From: Ignavibacteriaceae bacterium
GTDB lineage: Bacteria; Bacteroidota; Ignavibacteria; Ignavibacteriales; Ignavibacteriaceae
Reading direction: 5' to 3'
Assembly (NCBI GenBank): GCA_013388525.1
Contig: JACAFA010000241.1
Coordinates: 1-64,000 of the forward strand
Length of the DNA: 64,000 nucleotides
The notes under the pieces are model-generated. The model had not been told where the DNA came from. It saw only the letters and a list, made by a program, of their open reading frames with translations, and made no database searches. Shown here one piece after another: positions 53,323-61,763 of this stretch (position 1 is its first letter; each line of letters opens with the position of its first letter). Made by a program: the position numbers and the translations under genes.

Positions 53323-53703
53323 TTGAAAACCAAAACTATGGATGGAGACTCTGAAGATATTACTATCATAAGTAACGGAGTAAAAGTTGAAGGCAAAGTT
53401 TCAAGTAATGGAAGCATCAGGCTTGATGGAATAATTCAAGGAGATATCCTTTGTCAGGGAAACATTACCATTGGCGAGTCAGGTGAAGTTTATGGAAAGG
53501 TAAATGGTCAATCCATTACAATAGGCGGAAAGGTTGAAGGAATAGTAAACGCCAAGGAAAAACTTATACTCGAAGCAAAGGCTGATTTAAAAGGTGATGT
53601 CTTTACAAAAATTTTAGTTGTTGAAGCAGGTGCTCGTTTCGATGGAAAAAGCAATATGGCAGGTTCCGGAGATAACACAATTTCTCAGTCATCAAATCCT
53701 TAA
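53323..53703 (+). CDS. Bactofilin (polymer-forming cytoskeletal protein)
   Basis: A 126-residue bactofilin. The core beta-helix repeats are visible from about residue 12 to 105: VKVEGKVSSNGSIRLDGIIQG, GNITIGESGEVYGKV, ITIGGKVEGIVNAKEKLIL and ADLKGDVFTKILVVEAGARFDG. Bactofilins polymerise without nucleotide and guide local cell-wall work. The start is TTG behind a strong AAGGAGAAC site. It sits between the M23 peptidase and atpZ; this order suggests that cell-shape and ATP synthase genes are transcribed together. Confidence 0.94.
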   Translation: MKTKTMDGDSEDITIISNGVKVEGKVSSNGSIRLDGIIQGDILCQGNITIGESGEVYGKVNGQSITIGGKVEGIVNAKEKLILEAKADLKGDVFTKILVVEAGARFDGKSNMAGSGDNTISQSSNP

Positions 53704-53709
53704 GGCACA

Positions 53710-53952
53710 ATGAAACTGGAACCTGATAAAATAAAAGGTGCCAGTAACTTTTATAAAGAAGTTGGTCCGTATATTGGATTAGGGCTGCAACTTGCTGTTA
53801 CAGTAACGGTGATGGTTTTTATTGGGATCTGGTTGGATGGACAATTCGATACAAAACCGATTTTAACTATAATATTTGCATTCCTGGGGATTTTTGCAGG
53901 TATGTATACATTCATCAAATCTGTTCTGAAAGCAGGAAATGATAAGAAGTGA
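53710..53952 (+). CDS. AtpZ/AtpI-family small membrane protein
   Basis: An 80-residue protein with two membrane helices (about 18-38 and 47-70). The pattern GPYIGLGLQLAVTVTVMVFIGIWLD is typical of AtpZ (F0F1-ATPase subunit of Bacteroidota operons), and the second helix follows the FAFLGIFAGMY plan. AtpZ/AtpI proteins help assemble the c-ring or act in magnesium or calcium entry. Position directly before the other F0 genes supports the call. Its 3' end overlaps the next gene by 14 bases. Confidence 0.85.
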   Translation: MKLEPDKIKGASNFYKEVGPYIGLGLQLAVTVTVMVFIGIWLDGQFDTKPILTIIFAFLGIFAGMYTFIKSVLKAGNDKK

Positions 53953-54337
53953 AAAGCAGCTATTAAATATTTTTTTGTCTTTTACTTTCTTGTCTGTTCT
54001 GGTGGTTTCACTATTACTTATTACTGAAGTCATTTCGTCCCTGGTTTTTAAGTCAATATTGTTAGGTGGTTTGGTTTCACTCTTAAACTTTGTAATTGGA
54101 TTCTTATTACTAAAATTCAGTGCAAATAAATCCGAAAAGATATTTCTTCTGTTTCTATGGGGAGGTCTTATTTTTAGGTTAATTTTTGGTCTCACACTGA
54201 TATTAATTACCCTCATTTTTTTGGAAATAAATACATATGGGTTTATATTTTCAATCCTCTTTTTTTACGTTTTTTACTTATTAATAGAGATCTTTTATTT
54301 GAATTTTGGGAGAAAAAGCCAGTTTGGCAGCAAGTAA
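53939..54337 (+). CDS. AtpI-like membrane protein of the ATP synthase cluster
   Basis: A 132-residue protein with four predicted membrane helices and no readable catalytic motif. Size, topology and location between atpZ and atpB fit the ATP synthase I/AtpI group, which is poorly conserved, so the name depends largely on context. It overlaps both neighbours, by 14 bases with atpZ and by 32 with atpB if the TTG start of the latter is right. Confidence 0.7.
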   Translation: MIRSEKQLLNIFLSFTFLSVLVVSLLLITEVISSLVFKSILLGGLVSLLNFVIGFLLLKFSANKSEKIFLLFLWGGLIFRLIFGLTLILITLIFLEINTYGFIFSILFFYVFYLLIEIFYLNFGRKSQFGSK

Positions 54338-55175
54338 TAACATAGACACTTTGCACTCAGCATTAGATTCCGTAAAAACCTCAGGTGGATCTGATAGCGA
54401 TTGGATTATGCATCATATTGTGGATGGAGGAGAAATAGAATTACCATTCCTCGGAGCAATTCATATTCCTCAGTTACCTCCGATTTTGGGAATTAACATC
54501 ACTCCAACAAAGCATGTTCTATTTATGTGGGTTGCAGCTTTTTTGGTTTTATTAACTTTTTACTTTGTCGCTAAAAATTATAGGACATCTCTGGTTCCGA
54601 AACGCCTGGCTAACTTCTTTGAAGTTTTAATCATATTTGTTCGCGATGAAATTGCAGAGCCAACGCTTGGTAAGGCTTACAAATCATTTCTTCCGTTCCT
54701 GTTAACACTTTTCTTTTTTATTTTGTTTGGAAACTTTTTGGGTTTGATTCCATTCTCAGCAACTTTCACAAGTAATATTGCTGTAACTGCAACGCTCGCA
54801 ATCATTTCTTTTTTAATGATACAACTTGGAGGAATCAGACATAACGGCTTTTTTGGATACTTCAAAGGATTAGTCCCACACGGAATTCCAATGTGGTTGC
54901 TTCCTCTTATGATACCCGTTGAAATTCTTGGATTGTTTACAAAACCTTTTGCATTGGCAATACGACTTTTTGCAAATATGATTGCTGGTCACTTTGTAAT
55001 CCTTGCACTAATAGGATTAATATTTTTTATGGGCACGATTTTTATCGCACCCGTTTCAGTTGCGTTTGCAGTTTTCATTTATATTTTGGAAATCTTAGTT
55101 GCATTAATTCAAGCATATATTTTTACAATGCTCAGTTCCTTGTTTATAGGAATGGCAGTACATCAGGAACATTAA
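54306..55175 (+). CDS. atpB: ATP synthase F0 subunit a
   Basis: A 289-residue membrane protein that supplies the two proton half-channels of F0. The conserved helix ending LFTKPFALAIRLFANMIAGHF contains the essential arginine, and the final helix carries the EILVALIQAYIFTMLSSLFIG motif. The N-terminal 60 residues form a polar extension seen in Bacteroidota relatives. The TTG at 54306 overlaps the preceding gene; a TTG five codons later is an alternative start. Confidence 0.95.
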   Translation: MGEKASLAASNNIDTLHSALDSVKTSGGSDSDWIMHHIVDGGEIELPFLGAIHIPQLPPILGINITPTKHVLFMWVAAFLVLLTFYFVAKNYRTSLVPKRLANFFEVLIIFVRDEIAEPTLGKAYKSFLPFLLTLFFFILFGNFLGLIPFSATFTSNIAVTATLAIISFLMIQLGGIRHNGFFGYFKGLVPHGIPMWLLPLMIPVEILGLFTKPFALAIRLFANMIAGHFVILALIGLIFFMGTIFIAPVSVAFAVFIYILEILVALIQAYIFTMLSSLFIGMAVHQEH

Positions 55176-55205
55176 TTTATCAACAAATATTAAAGGAGTA
55201 CTTAA

Positions 55206-55427
55206 ATGGATTTAGCATGGTTAGCAGCAGGTTTAGGCGCCGGATTAGTTGTTATCGGCGGTGGACTTGGAATTGGTAAACTCGCAAGCTCAGCAATGGA
55301 TGCAAGCGGCAGACAACCCGAAGCTGCAGGCGCAATCAGAACATCAATGATTATTGCTGCTGCACTTATCGAAGGAATGTCTTTCTTCGGTTTGGTTATC
55401 TGCATCCTTCTTGCTCTAAAAGCATAA
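55206..55427 (+). CDS. atpE: ATP synthase F0 subunit c
   Basis: A 73-residue hairpin of two membrane helices that forms the rotating ring. The glycine-rich first helix (GGGLGIGKLA), the polar loop ASGRQPEA and a second helix with the ion-carrying glutamate (AALIEGMSFFGLV, E56) are complete. The glutamate is followed by glycine-methionine rather than the serine/threonine of sodium-type rings, and helix 1 lacks the sodium-type glutamine, so proton coupling is inferred. A strong AAAGGAG site stands before ATG. Confidence 0.97.
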   Translation: MDLAWLAAGLGAGLVVIGGGLGIGKLASSAMDASGRQPEAAGAIRTSMIIAAALIEGMSFFGLVICILLALKA

Positions 55428-55451
55428 ATCTAAAATTATTTGAGAAAATAA

Positions 55452-55991
55452 ATGCTTACTCAAATTACTTTTGCGGTCATTGCCTCTGAAGGCGGTAATG
55501 GCGGACTTCTCGATGTTAATCCCGGTCTGATGATTTGGACTGTTGTTACTTTTATAATTCTTCTCTTGATTCTGAAAAAAGTTGCCTGGAAACCCATCCT
55601 TGCAGCACTTGATAAACGCGAGAATGACATCAAAGAAGCACTGGCTCAGGCTGAAAAAGCCAAAGATGAAGCCAGACAAATTCTTGAGGAGAATCAGGCG
55701 AATCTTGCAAAAGCAGAGCAGGAATCAAAAAAAATCATAGAACAAAGCCGCGCTTACGCTGAATCTCTGAAAGAACAAATGATTAAAGAAAGCAAAGAAC
55801 AGGCTAAAAAAATTGTTGATGATGCTTCAACAGAAATTCAACGAAAGAAAGATACGGCTTTTGAGGAATTGAAAGGACAGATTGCCGAAATAGCTGTCAA
55901 TGCAGCTGAGAAGATTATCAGAGAATCTCTCGATGCTCAGAAAAGTAAAAATGTGATTGATAAATATTTGAATGAAGTGACAAAGAACTGA
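55452..55991 (+). CDS. atpF: ATP synthase F0 subunit b
   Basis: A 179-residue stator subunit. One membrane helix (about 27-45, LMIWTVVTFIILLLIL) is followed by the conserved KKVAWKPILAALDKREN start of a long, highly charged coiled coil that reaches up to F1. The last third (IAVNAAEKIIRESLD) binds delta. It stands between subunit c and delta as usual and stops two bases before atpH. Confidence 0.96.
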   Translation: MLTQITFAVIASEGGNGGLLDVNPGLMIWTVVTFIILLLILKKVAWKPILAALDKRENDIKEALAQAEKAKDEARQILEENQANLAKAEQESKKIIEQSRAYAESLKEQMIKESKEQAKKIVDDASTEIQRKKDTAFEELKGQIAEIAVNAAEKIIRESLDAQKSKNVIDKYLNEVTKN

Positions 55992-55993
55992 TA

Positions 55994-56548
55994 ATGGCTG
56001 ATTTCAGAATTTTACATAGATATGCTACTTCTTTGCTTGAGACTTCCATTGAAAAAAAGAATCTGGATGTTGTTACTTCTGATATGCAACTGCTTGTTGA
56101 GACACTGGATAAAAGCAAACAACTGCAGTTAATGCTTGAAAGTCCGGTAGTAAAGCCAGAAGTAAAACTAAATATCCTCAGGGAAATCTTTAGTTCAAAA
56201 ATCTCCAAAGATTCGATGGACTTTATTGAATTTGTAATTTTAAAGCAACGTGAAAGCCTGCTTAATTCGATCGGGAAAAGATTTTTAGAGTTACGTGACG
56301 AATATCTTAGAATTGCCAATGTCTTCGTAACAACTGCAACTGAATTTACAACTGACCAAAAGAGCTTATTAGAGCGCAAGCTGGAAAAAATTCTTGATAA
56401 AAAAGTTCGTCTGAACTTTAAAACTGATTCGAACCTTGTTGGTGGGTTCATAGCTAAAGTTAATGATACACTTTACGATGCCTCAATCAAACACCAGCTT
56501 GAATTATTAAAAAAGCAATTTTTAACGGGTGATATATCACTCAATTAA
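55994..56548 (+). CDS. atpH: ATP synthase F1 subunit delta
   Basis: A 184-residue protein linking the stator to the alpha-beta head. The N-terminal helical domain (RYATSLLETSIEKKNLDVV) and the C-terminal TDSNLVGGFIAKVNDTLYDASIKHQLELL motif identify the OSCP/delta family. It starts two bases after atpF, and atpA follows after 26 bases. Confidence 0.95.
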   Translation: MADFRILHRYATSLLETSIEKKNLDVVTSDMQLLVETLDKSKQLQLMLESPVVKPEVKLNILREIFSSKISKDSMDFIEFVILKQRESLLNSIGKRFLELRDEYLRIANVFVTTATEFTTDQKSLLERKLEKILDKKVRLNFKTDSNLVGGFIAKVNDTLYDASIKHQLELLKKQFLTGDISLN

Positions 56549-56574
56549 ACAAGGAAGTTTAAAAGGAATTAATT

Positions 56575-58125
56575 ATGGCTGAAGTTAGACCCGACGAAAT
56601 ATCTGCAATATTAAGAAAACAACTTTCGGGATTTGAGAGCGAAGTTGATATTTACGATGTTGGAACCGTCCTGCAAATAGGAGATGGTATTGCACGAGTT
56701 TATGGTTTAAGTAAAGTTATGGCAACTGAACTCGTTGAGTTTCCTAATGATGTAATTGGAATGGTTCTTAATCTTGATGAAGACAGCGTTGGCTGTGTTC
56801 TTTTTGGTGAAAGTTCATTAGTAAAAGAAGGTGACACAGTTAAAAGAACAAAACGAGTTGCATCAATTCCTGTTGGTAAAGCATTACTTGGTCGTGTTGT
56901 TAATCCTTTGGGAAAACCAATCGACGGAAAAGGTGCAATAAATACTGACAAGTTTCTTCCGATCGAAAGAAAAGCTCTCGGTGTAATTCAAAGACAGCCT
57001 GTTAAAGAACCGGTGCAAACAGGTATTGCAGCTATTGATGCAATGATTCCGATTGGTCGCGGACAGAGAGAATTAATTATCGGTGACAGACAAACAGGTA
57101 AAACTGCCGTTGCTATTGATGCCATCATCAACCAAAAATATACTCACACTGAAGAAGCTAAATCACTCGGCATTAAACCCGTTTATTGTGTTTATGTTGC
57201 TATCGGTCAAAAGAGTTCTACTGTGGCGCAGGTTGTTGCAAAGCTGCAGGAACACGGGGCAATGGACTTTACAACAGTTGTTGTAGCTTCAGCGTGGGAA
57301 CCAGCTCCGCTTCAATATATTGCCCCATATTCTGGTGCTACTCTTGGTGAATATTTTCGCGATAATGGAATGCATTCACTTGTCATTTATGATGACTTAT
57401 CAAAACAGGCTGCTGCTTACCGTGAACTTTCTTTATTGTTGAGGAGACCTCCGGGAAGAGAAGCTTATCCCGGTGATGTATTTTATCTTCATTCAAGATT
57501 ACTTGAAAGAGCATCAAAACTTAGCGATGAACTTGGTGGCGGTAGTTTAACAGCTTTACCAATAATTGAAACACAGCAGGGAGACGTTTCTGCATATATT
57601 CCTACAAACGTAATCTCAATTACTGATGGGCAGATTTATCTTGAATCAAGTTTGTTCAACTCAGGTGTTCGTCCTGCTATCAATGTTGGTATTTCAGTAT
57701 CACGTGTTGGTGGTAATGCTCAGATTAAAGCAATGAAAAAAGTTGCAGGTTCACTTAAACTTGATTTAGCTCAGTATAGAGAGCTTGAGGCTTTCGCTAA
57801 ATTCGGTTCTGATCTTGATCAATCAACATTAAGAACTCTTAATAAAGGTGCACGACTTGTTGAATTATTAAAGCAAGGTCAGTATGCCCCAATTCCGGTT
57901 GAAAGACAGATTGTTAGTATATTTTTAGGAACAAGAGGTTATATGGATTCAATTCCTGTTTCGGATGTTAAAAGATTTGAGAAAGAAGCTCTTGAGTATT
58001 TTGAGGTTAAGCATAAAGATATTTTTGAAACTCTGAAGAAAGAAAAAGATATTTCTAAAGAGCTTGACGAAAAAATTAATAATGCAGCAAAAGAATTTTT
58101 GAAAGTATTTAGAAAAACTGTTTAA
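56575..58125 (+). CDS. atpA: ATP synthase F1 subunit alpha
   Basis: The regulatory nucleotide-binding subunit of the F1 head, 516 residues. It has an N-terminal beta-barrel ([17 protein letters not shown]), the P-loop [13 protein letters not shown] near residue 170, the [19 protein letters not shown] loop and the SRVGGNAQ signature with the conserved arginine. All expected parts are present. The beta subunit, which carries catalysis, is not in this cluster. Confidence 0.98.
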   Translation: MAEVRPDEISAILRKQLSGFESEVDIYDVGTVLQIGDGIARVYGLSKVMATELVEFPNDVIGMVLNLDEDSVGCVLFGESSLVKEGDTVKRTKRVASIPVGKALLGRVVNPLGKPIDGKGAINTDKFLPIERKALGVIQRQPVKEPVQTGIAAIDAMIPIGRGQRELIIGDRQTGKTAVAIDAIINQKYTHTEEAKSLGIKPVYCVYVAIGQKSSTVAQVVAKLQEHGAMDFTTVVVASAWEPAPLQYIAPYSGATLGEYFRDNGMHSLVIYDDLSKQAAAYRELSLLLRRPPGREAYPGDVFYLHSRLLERASKLSDELGGGSLTALPIIETQQGDVSAYIPTNVISITDGQIYLESSLFNSGVRPAINVGISVSRVGGNAQIKAMKKVAGSLKLDLAQYRELEAFAKFGSDLDQSTLRTLNKGARLVELLKQGQYAPIPVERQIVSIFLGTRGYMDSIPVSDVKRFEKEALEYFEVKHKDIFETLKKEKDISKELDEKINNAAKEFLKVFRKTV

Positions 58126-58136
58126 TTAGATTTTAG

Positions 58137-59015
58137 ATGGCGACATTACGGGATATAAAAAGCAGAATAATCGGCGTCAAAAGCACGCAGAAGATCACCA
58201 AAGCGATGAAGATGATTGCAACAGCAAAACTGCGTGGAGCCCAGCAGCGAATTGTTGGTGCAAGACCCTATGCTAATAAAATTGGTGAAATGCTTTCCCG
58301 ACTTGCTGCAGAAGACACATTACAAAGTAATTCTTTCTTTACTGTAAGAGAAAATAAAAAAGTTTGTGTCGTAGTTATTACTGCTGACAGAGGTTTGTGC
58401 GGTGCTTTCAATACAAATATTATCAGGGAAGCAACAAGTTATATAAATGAAGAATTGAATAAAGACCATTCAATTTCAGTTTTTGCTGTGGGTAAAAAAG
58501 CCGCCGAATATTTCAGCAAACGAAATTATACAATTGAAGGCAAGATGATTGGCGTTTTCGGTTCGCTTGATTATCAATCTGCTCTTCAGCTATATAATGA
58601 TTTAGTACCAAAATATATTAGTGGTGAAATCGATAAGATAGTCTTAGTTTATAACGAATTTGTTTCAATGATTCAGCAGAGGATTGTAAAAGTTCAACTT
58701 TTACCTATCCCTTTTATTAATAAAACCGACGAAGAAAAATCTTATTCATCTAATTACATATTTGAACCGGACCAGCTTTCAATTTTTGAATCTCTTATCC
58801 CGAAACATTTAAAAGTTCAGATCTGGAGAGCACTGCTTGAATCTAATGCAGCAGAATTAAGTGCGAGGATGACTGCAATGGATAATGCAACAACAAATGC
58901 TCAGGAACTAATTCGTTCACTGAACTTAACCTACAATAAAGAAAGACAGGCTGCAATAACCAAAGAGATTCTGGAAATAGTCTCCGGTGCAAATGCACTC
59001 AAAGCCAGCTCATAA
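58137..59015 (+). CDS. atpG: ATP synthase F1 subunit gamma
   Basis: The central rotor shaft, 292 residues. N- and C-terminal helices that form the coiled coil are recognisable (SRIIGVKSTQKITKAMKMIAT and the final ELIRSLNLTYNKERQAAITKE stretch). The ITADRGLCGAFNTNI motif lies at about residue 80. It starts 11 bases after atpA. In many bacteria beta and epsilon follow gamma, but here the next gene is ffh, so atpD and atpC lie elsewhere. Confidence 0.97.
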   Translation: MATLRDIKSRIIGVKSTQKITKAMKMIATAKLRGAQQRIVGARPYANKIGEMLSRLAAEDTLQSNSFFTVRENKKVCVVVITADRGLCGAFNTNIIREATSYINEELNKDHSISVFAVGKKAAEYFSKRNYTIEGKMIGVFGSLDYQSALQLYNDLVPKYISGEIDKIVLVYNEFVSMIQQRIVKVQLLPIPFINKTDEEKSYSSNYIFEPDQLSIFESLIPKHLKVQIWRALLESNAAELSARMTAMDNATTNAQELIRSLNLTYNKERQAAITKEILEIVSGANALKASS

Positions 59016-59056
59016 TTTTCTTTTTAATCTTACCATGTTTAGCATAAGAAAATAAG

Positions 59057-60373
59057 ATGTTTGAAGATTTATCATTAAAAATAGAAAACGCTTTAAAGAA
59101 GGTCAGAGGACAGGGAAGATTAAGCGAAAAAAATATTTCTGATACACTCAAGGAAATTCGCCGTATATTGCTGGATGCAGATGTTAACTATAAAGTAGCA
59201 AAAGAATTCATTGAAAAAGTTTCAGAAAAAGCACTTGGTAAAGAAGTAATCGCTTCGATTACTCCCGGTCAGCTGATAACGAAAATAATTTTTGACGAAC
59301 TTGTCAATTTGCTTGGTTCATCACAGACTGAGCTGAAGCTGAATCCTTCGGGTATAACTGTGATTATGGTTGTTGGATTACAAGGATCAGGTAAAACAAC
59401 ATTTTGCGCCAAGCTTGCCAAACGATTAAAGGAGCATAAAAGAAAAGTTTTATTGGCAGCGGCAGATGTTTACAGACCTGCAGCTGTTGAGCAGTTAAAG
59501 CAGCTTGGTGAAAAAATAGACGTTCGTGTTTTCTCACTAGATCAACCGGATGCAAGAAAAACTGCAACTGATTCTCTCAGGTATGCTAAGGAAAATAATT
59601 TTGATACTGTGATTATAGATACCGCAGGCCGTTTGCATGTTGATGAACAAATGATGGAGGAGATTTCGGATATAAAGAAGATGGTAAATCCTTCCGAAAT
59701 TCTTTTTGTTGTTGATTCGATGACAGGTCAGGATGCAGTAAATTCTGCTAAAGCTTTTAATGAAACCGTTGATTTTGATGGTATAATTCTTACAAAACTT
59801 GATGGTGATGCCCGTGGTGGTGCCGCATTATCCATCAGATCTGTGGTTGGAAAACCGATTAAATTTATAGGCAATGGTGAGAAAACAGATTCTTTAGAGG
59901 TTTTTCACCCGGATCGGTTGGCGTCAAGAATCCTTGGCAAAGGCGACGTAATATCACTTGTTGAAAAAGCTCAGCAAAGCTTTGATGAAAATGAAGCTGA
60001 GCAGCTTGAAGAAAAGTTCAGGAAAAATCAATTTGATTTTGATGATTTTCTTAAGCAAATTAAAGTCATTAAGAAAATGGGTTCTTTATCTTCCTTGCTT
60101 GGGATGATTCCAGGGCTAAATGCTCAGATAAAAAATGCTCAGGTTGATGATAAAGCTCTGGTTAAAGTTGAAGCAATTATTAACTCTATGACGAAAACCG
60201 AAAGAGGAAATCCGAAAATATTAAATGGAAGCAGAAGAAAAAGAATTGCGCGTGGAAGCGGCACATCAATTCAGGATGTGAACAGACTGCTTAAACAATT
60301 TGAAGAAATGAAAAAAATGATGAGCAGATTCTCAGGCAAATCATCATTTAAAAATCTGTCTTTTGGCAGATAA
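59057..60373 (+). CDS. ffh: Signal recognition particle protein Ffh
   Basis: SRP GTPase of 438 residues that targets nascent membrane and exported proteins. The N domain is followed by the G domain with GLQGSGKTTFCAK, DTAGRLHVD and TKLDGDARGGAALS. The M domain, which binds 4.5S RNA and signal peptides, contains the SRRKRIARGSGTS RNA-binding motif. It begins the run of translation and secretion genes that goes on to rplS. The SRP RNA gene was not found in the window. Confidence 0.98.
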   Translation: MFEDLSLKIENALKKVRGQGRLSEKNISDTLKEIRRILLDADVNYKVAKEFIEKVSEKALGKEVIASITPGQLITKIIFDELVNLLGSSQTELKLNPSGITVIMVVGLQGSGKTTFCAKLAKRLKEHKRKVLLAAADVYRPAAVEQLKQLGEKIDVRVFSLDQPDARKTATDSLRYAKENNFDTVIIDTAGRLHVDEQMMEEISDIKKMVNPSEILFVVDSMTGQDAVNSAKAFNETVDFDGIILTKLDGDARGGAALSIRSVVGKPIKFIGNGEKTDSLEVFHPDRLASRILGKGDVISLVEKAQQSFDENEAEQLEEKFRKNQFDFDDFLKQIKVIKKMGSLSSLLGMIPGLNAQIKNAQVDDKALVKVEAIINSMTKTERGNPKILNGSRRKRIARGSGTSIQDVNRLLKQFEEMKKMMSRFSGKSSFKNLSFGR

Positions 60374-60426
60374 GATTTTAAATTCACTTGATTAAATAAC
60401 GAATAAAATGTGGAGGTCAAAATAAA

Positions 60427-60882
60427 TTGGCTGTTAAGTTAAGATTGAGAAGAATGGGTAAGAAAAAACAACCTATTTATAAAATGGTTGCGGCAGATTC
60501 AAGATCACCAAGAGATGGAAAATTTCTGGAAGCTGTTGGTTTTTATAATCCTTTAACAAAACCTCATACTCTTGAACTAAAAGAGGACAGGATTATGTAT
60601 TGGTTAGGTGTTGGAGCCCAACCAACTCATACTGTAAAAAGTCTATTAAGGCAAAAAGGTCTGATCTTTAAAAAAGAATTGATGTCTAAAGGGCTTGATG
60701 AAGAGAAGATTGCTTCCGAGCTGGAAAACTGGCAAAAACTAAAAGAAGCAAGTGCAATGAAACGGAGCGAAAAAAAGTTATCCCGTAAGGCAAAAGCAAA
60801 ACAAGAAGCTGAGGCATCTGCCAAAGCAGCCGAAGCTCAGGCACCTGCAGAAGAACCAAAATCGGAAGAAAAAAGCGAGTAA
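60427..60882 (+). CDS. rpsP: 30S ribosomal protein S16, with long C-terminal extension
   Basis: Ribosomal protein S16, 151 residues. The first 80 or so residues form the standard domain (LRLRRMGKKKQPIYKMVAADSRSPRDG and LGVGAQPTHTVKSLL). The rest is a charged, alanine-, lysine- and glutamate-rich tail, as in many Bacteroidota S16 proteins. The start is TTG behind a good GGAGG site. It is followed by khpA, rimM, trmD and rplS, the conserved order in many bacteria. Confidence 0.97.
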   Translation: MAVKLRLRRMGKKKQPIYKMVAADSRSPRDGKFLEAVGFYNPLTKPHTLELKEDRIMYWLGVGAQPTHTVKSLLRQKGLIFKKELMSKGLDEEKIASELENWQKLKEASAMKRSEKKLSRKAKAKQEAEASAKAAEAQAPAEEPKSEEKSE

Positions 60883-60886
60883 AATA

Positions 60887-60914
60887 AGCAGAAGTTAATA
60901 GCACTGCTTCTGCT
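60887..60914 (+). repeat. Hairpin between rpsP and khpA
   Basis: AGCAGAAG (60887-60894) pairs with CTTCTGCT (60907-60914) around a 12-base loop. No U-tract follows, so it more likely stabilises or processes the mRNA than ends it. Confidence 0.5.
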
Positions 60915-60972
60915 TCCGTAGTTAATTGTTTATTCTTAATTAATAATTAGAACTAACTAATTACTGCTCACA

Positions 60973-60982
60973 GTGCTAGCAC
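60973..60982 (+). promoter_or_regulatory. Perfect palindrome abutting the khpA ribosome-binding site
   Basis: GTGCTAGCAC lies directly before the AGGAGG site (60983-60988) of khpA. The palindrome is self-complementary and could be bound by a protein or form a small hairpin next to the ribosome site. Confidence 0.35.
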
Positions 60983-60996
60983 AGGAGGCTCTTAAA

Positions 60997-61230
60997 ATGA
61001 AAGAGTTTATTGAGTTCATTGTAAAGTATCTTGTTGATAACCCTGACGCTGTCGTTGTTGAAGAAACAACTGACCAGGAGAAAAAAATAAATCTGACTTT
61101 AAGGGTTAAACAAGAGGACGTTGGGAAAGTTATCGGGAAAAAAGGAAAGACCGCAATTGCTATGAGAACCCTTTTAACAGCAGTTGCTGCCAAAGAAGGT
61201 AAGCGCGCAGTGCTTGAAATACTTGATTAG
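60997..61230 (+). CDS. khpA: KH-domain RNA-binding protein KhpA
   Basis: A 77-residue single-KH-domain protein of the YlqC/KhpA family, which binds RNA, often with KhpB, and affects cell length and ribosome-linked functions. The GxxG loop occurs in VGKVIGKKGKTAIAMRTLL. The ATG at 60997 is chosen because an ideal AGGAGG stands eight bases upstream; an upstream TTG would lie ahead of that site. The gene sits between rpsP and rimM, the usual place for khpA. Its stop codon overlaps the rimM start. Confidence 0.95.
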   Translation: MKEFIEFIVKYLVDNPDAVVVEETTDQEKKINLTLRVKQEDVGKVIGKKGKTAIAMRTLLTAVAAKEGKRAVLEILD

Positions 61231-61763
61231 TGTTTTCTTTGATTGCTTTGGAATATTTTTTAGTTGCTAAAATAGAGCAGACTATTGGTAATGCCGGTTA
61301 TGTAAAGATACAGTCCTATTCAGATTTCCCGGAACGTTTTCTCAGGCTGAAAGATGTTTACATAGACTTTTGGGGAGACAAAAAAGCATTTTACATTGAA
61401 GATGTAAAAAATGTGAAAGGGAAAATTCTAATTAAGTTTAAAAATTTTGATAGCCTGAGAGATGTACAGGTTTTGACTGGCAGAGAAATTTATGTTGATG
61501 AGGATAATGCAATAACTTTACCTGAAAATCATTTTTTTGTGCATGATTTGATTGGCAGTGATGTAATTGTTCAAAAGAAAAAAATAGGATCAATTGCTGA
61601 TATAATAAAAGGAAAAGCTAACGATGTTTTGGTTGTTTTAACAGAAGACAAAAAAGAAAAGTTAATTCCGTTTGTTCTTAGTTTTATTGAAAAATTTGAT
61701 GCTGCAAAGAAAAAATTAGTCCTGAATATTTCTGAAGAGTATTTGGAAGAAGATGAGGATTGA
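61230..61763 (+). CDS. rimM: Ribosome maturation factor RimM
   Basis: RimM assists 30S assembly by binding S19 near the head of the 16S rRNA. The 177-residue protein has the N-terminal beta-barrel (FLVAKIEQTIGNAGYVKI, then the EDVKNVKGKILIKFKNFDS stretch) and the C-terminal PRC-type barrel (HDLIGSDVIVQKKKIGSIADII). The GTG at 61230 overlaps the khpA stop; a TTG at 61248 gives a start closer to most homologues. The acidic C-terminus overlaps trmD by 11 bases. Confidence 0.94.
   Translation: MFSLIALEYFLVAKIEQTIGNAGYVKIQSYSDFPERFLRLKDVYIDFWGDKKAFYIEDVKNVKGKILIKFKNFDSLRDVQVLTGREIYVDEDNAITLPENHFFVHDLIGSDVIVQKKKIGSIADIIKGKANDVLVVLTEDKKEKLIPFVLSFIEKFDAAKKKLVLNISEEYLEEDED

Noticed and set aside
55918..56451. 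A 177-codon minus-strand frame across atpF and atpH.
   Set aside because: Both ATP synthase genes are unambiguous in the other direction, and the serine/leucine-rich antisense product has no family features.
60427..60882. The long charged tail of S16 as a novelty.
   Set aside because: Extended S16 proteins are common in Bacteroidota, so it was kept as a remark only.
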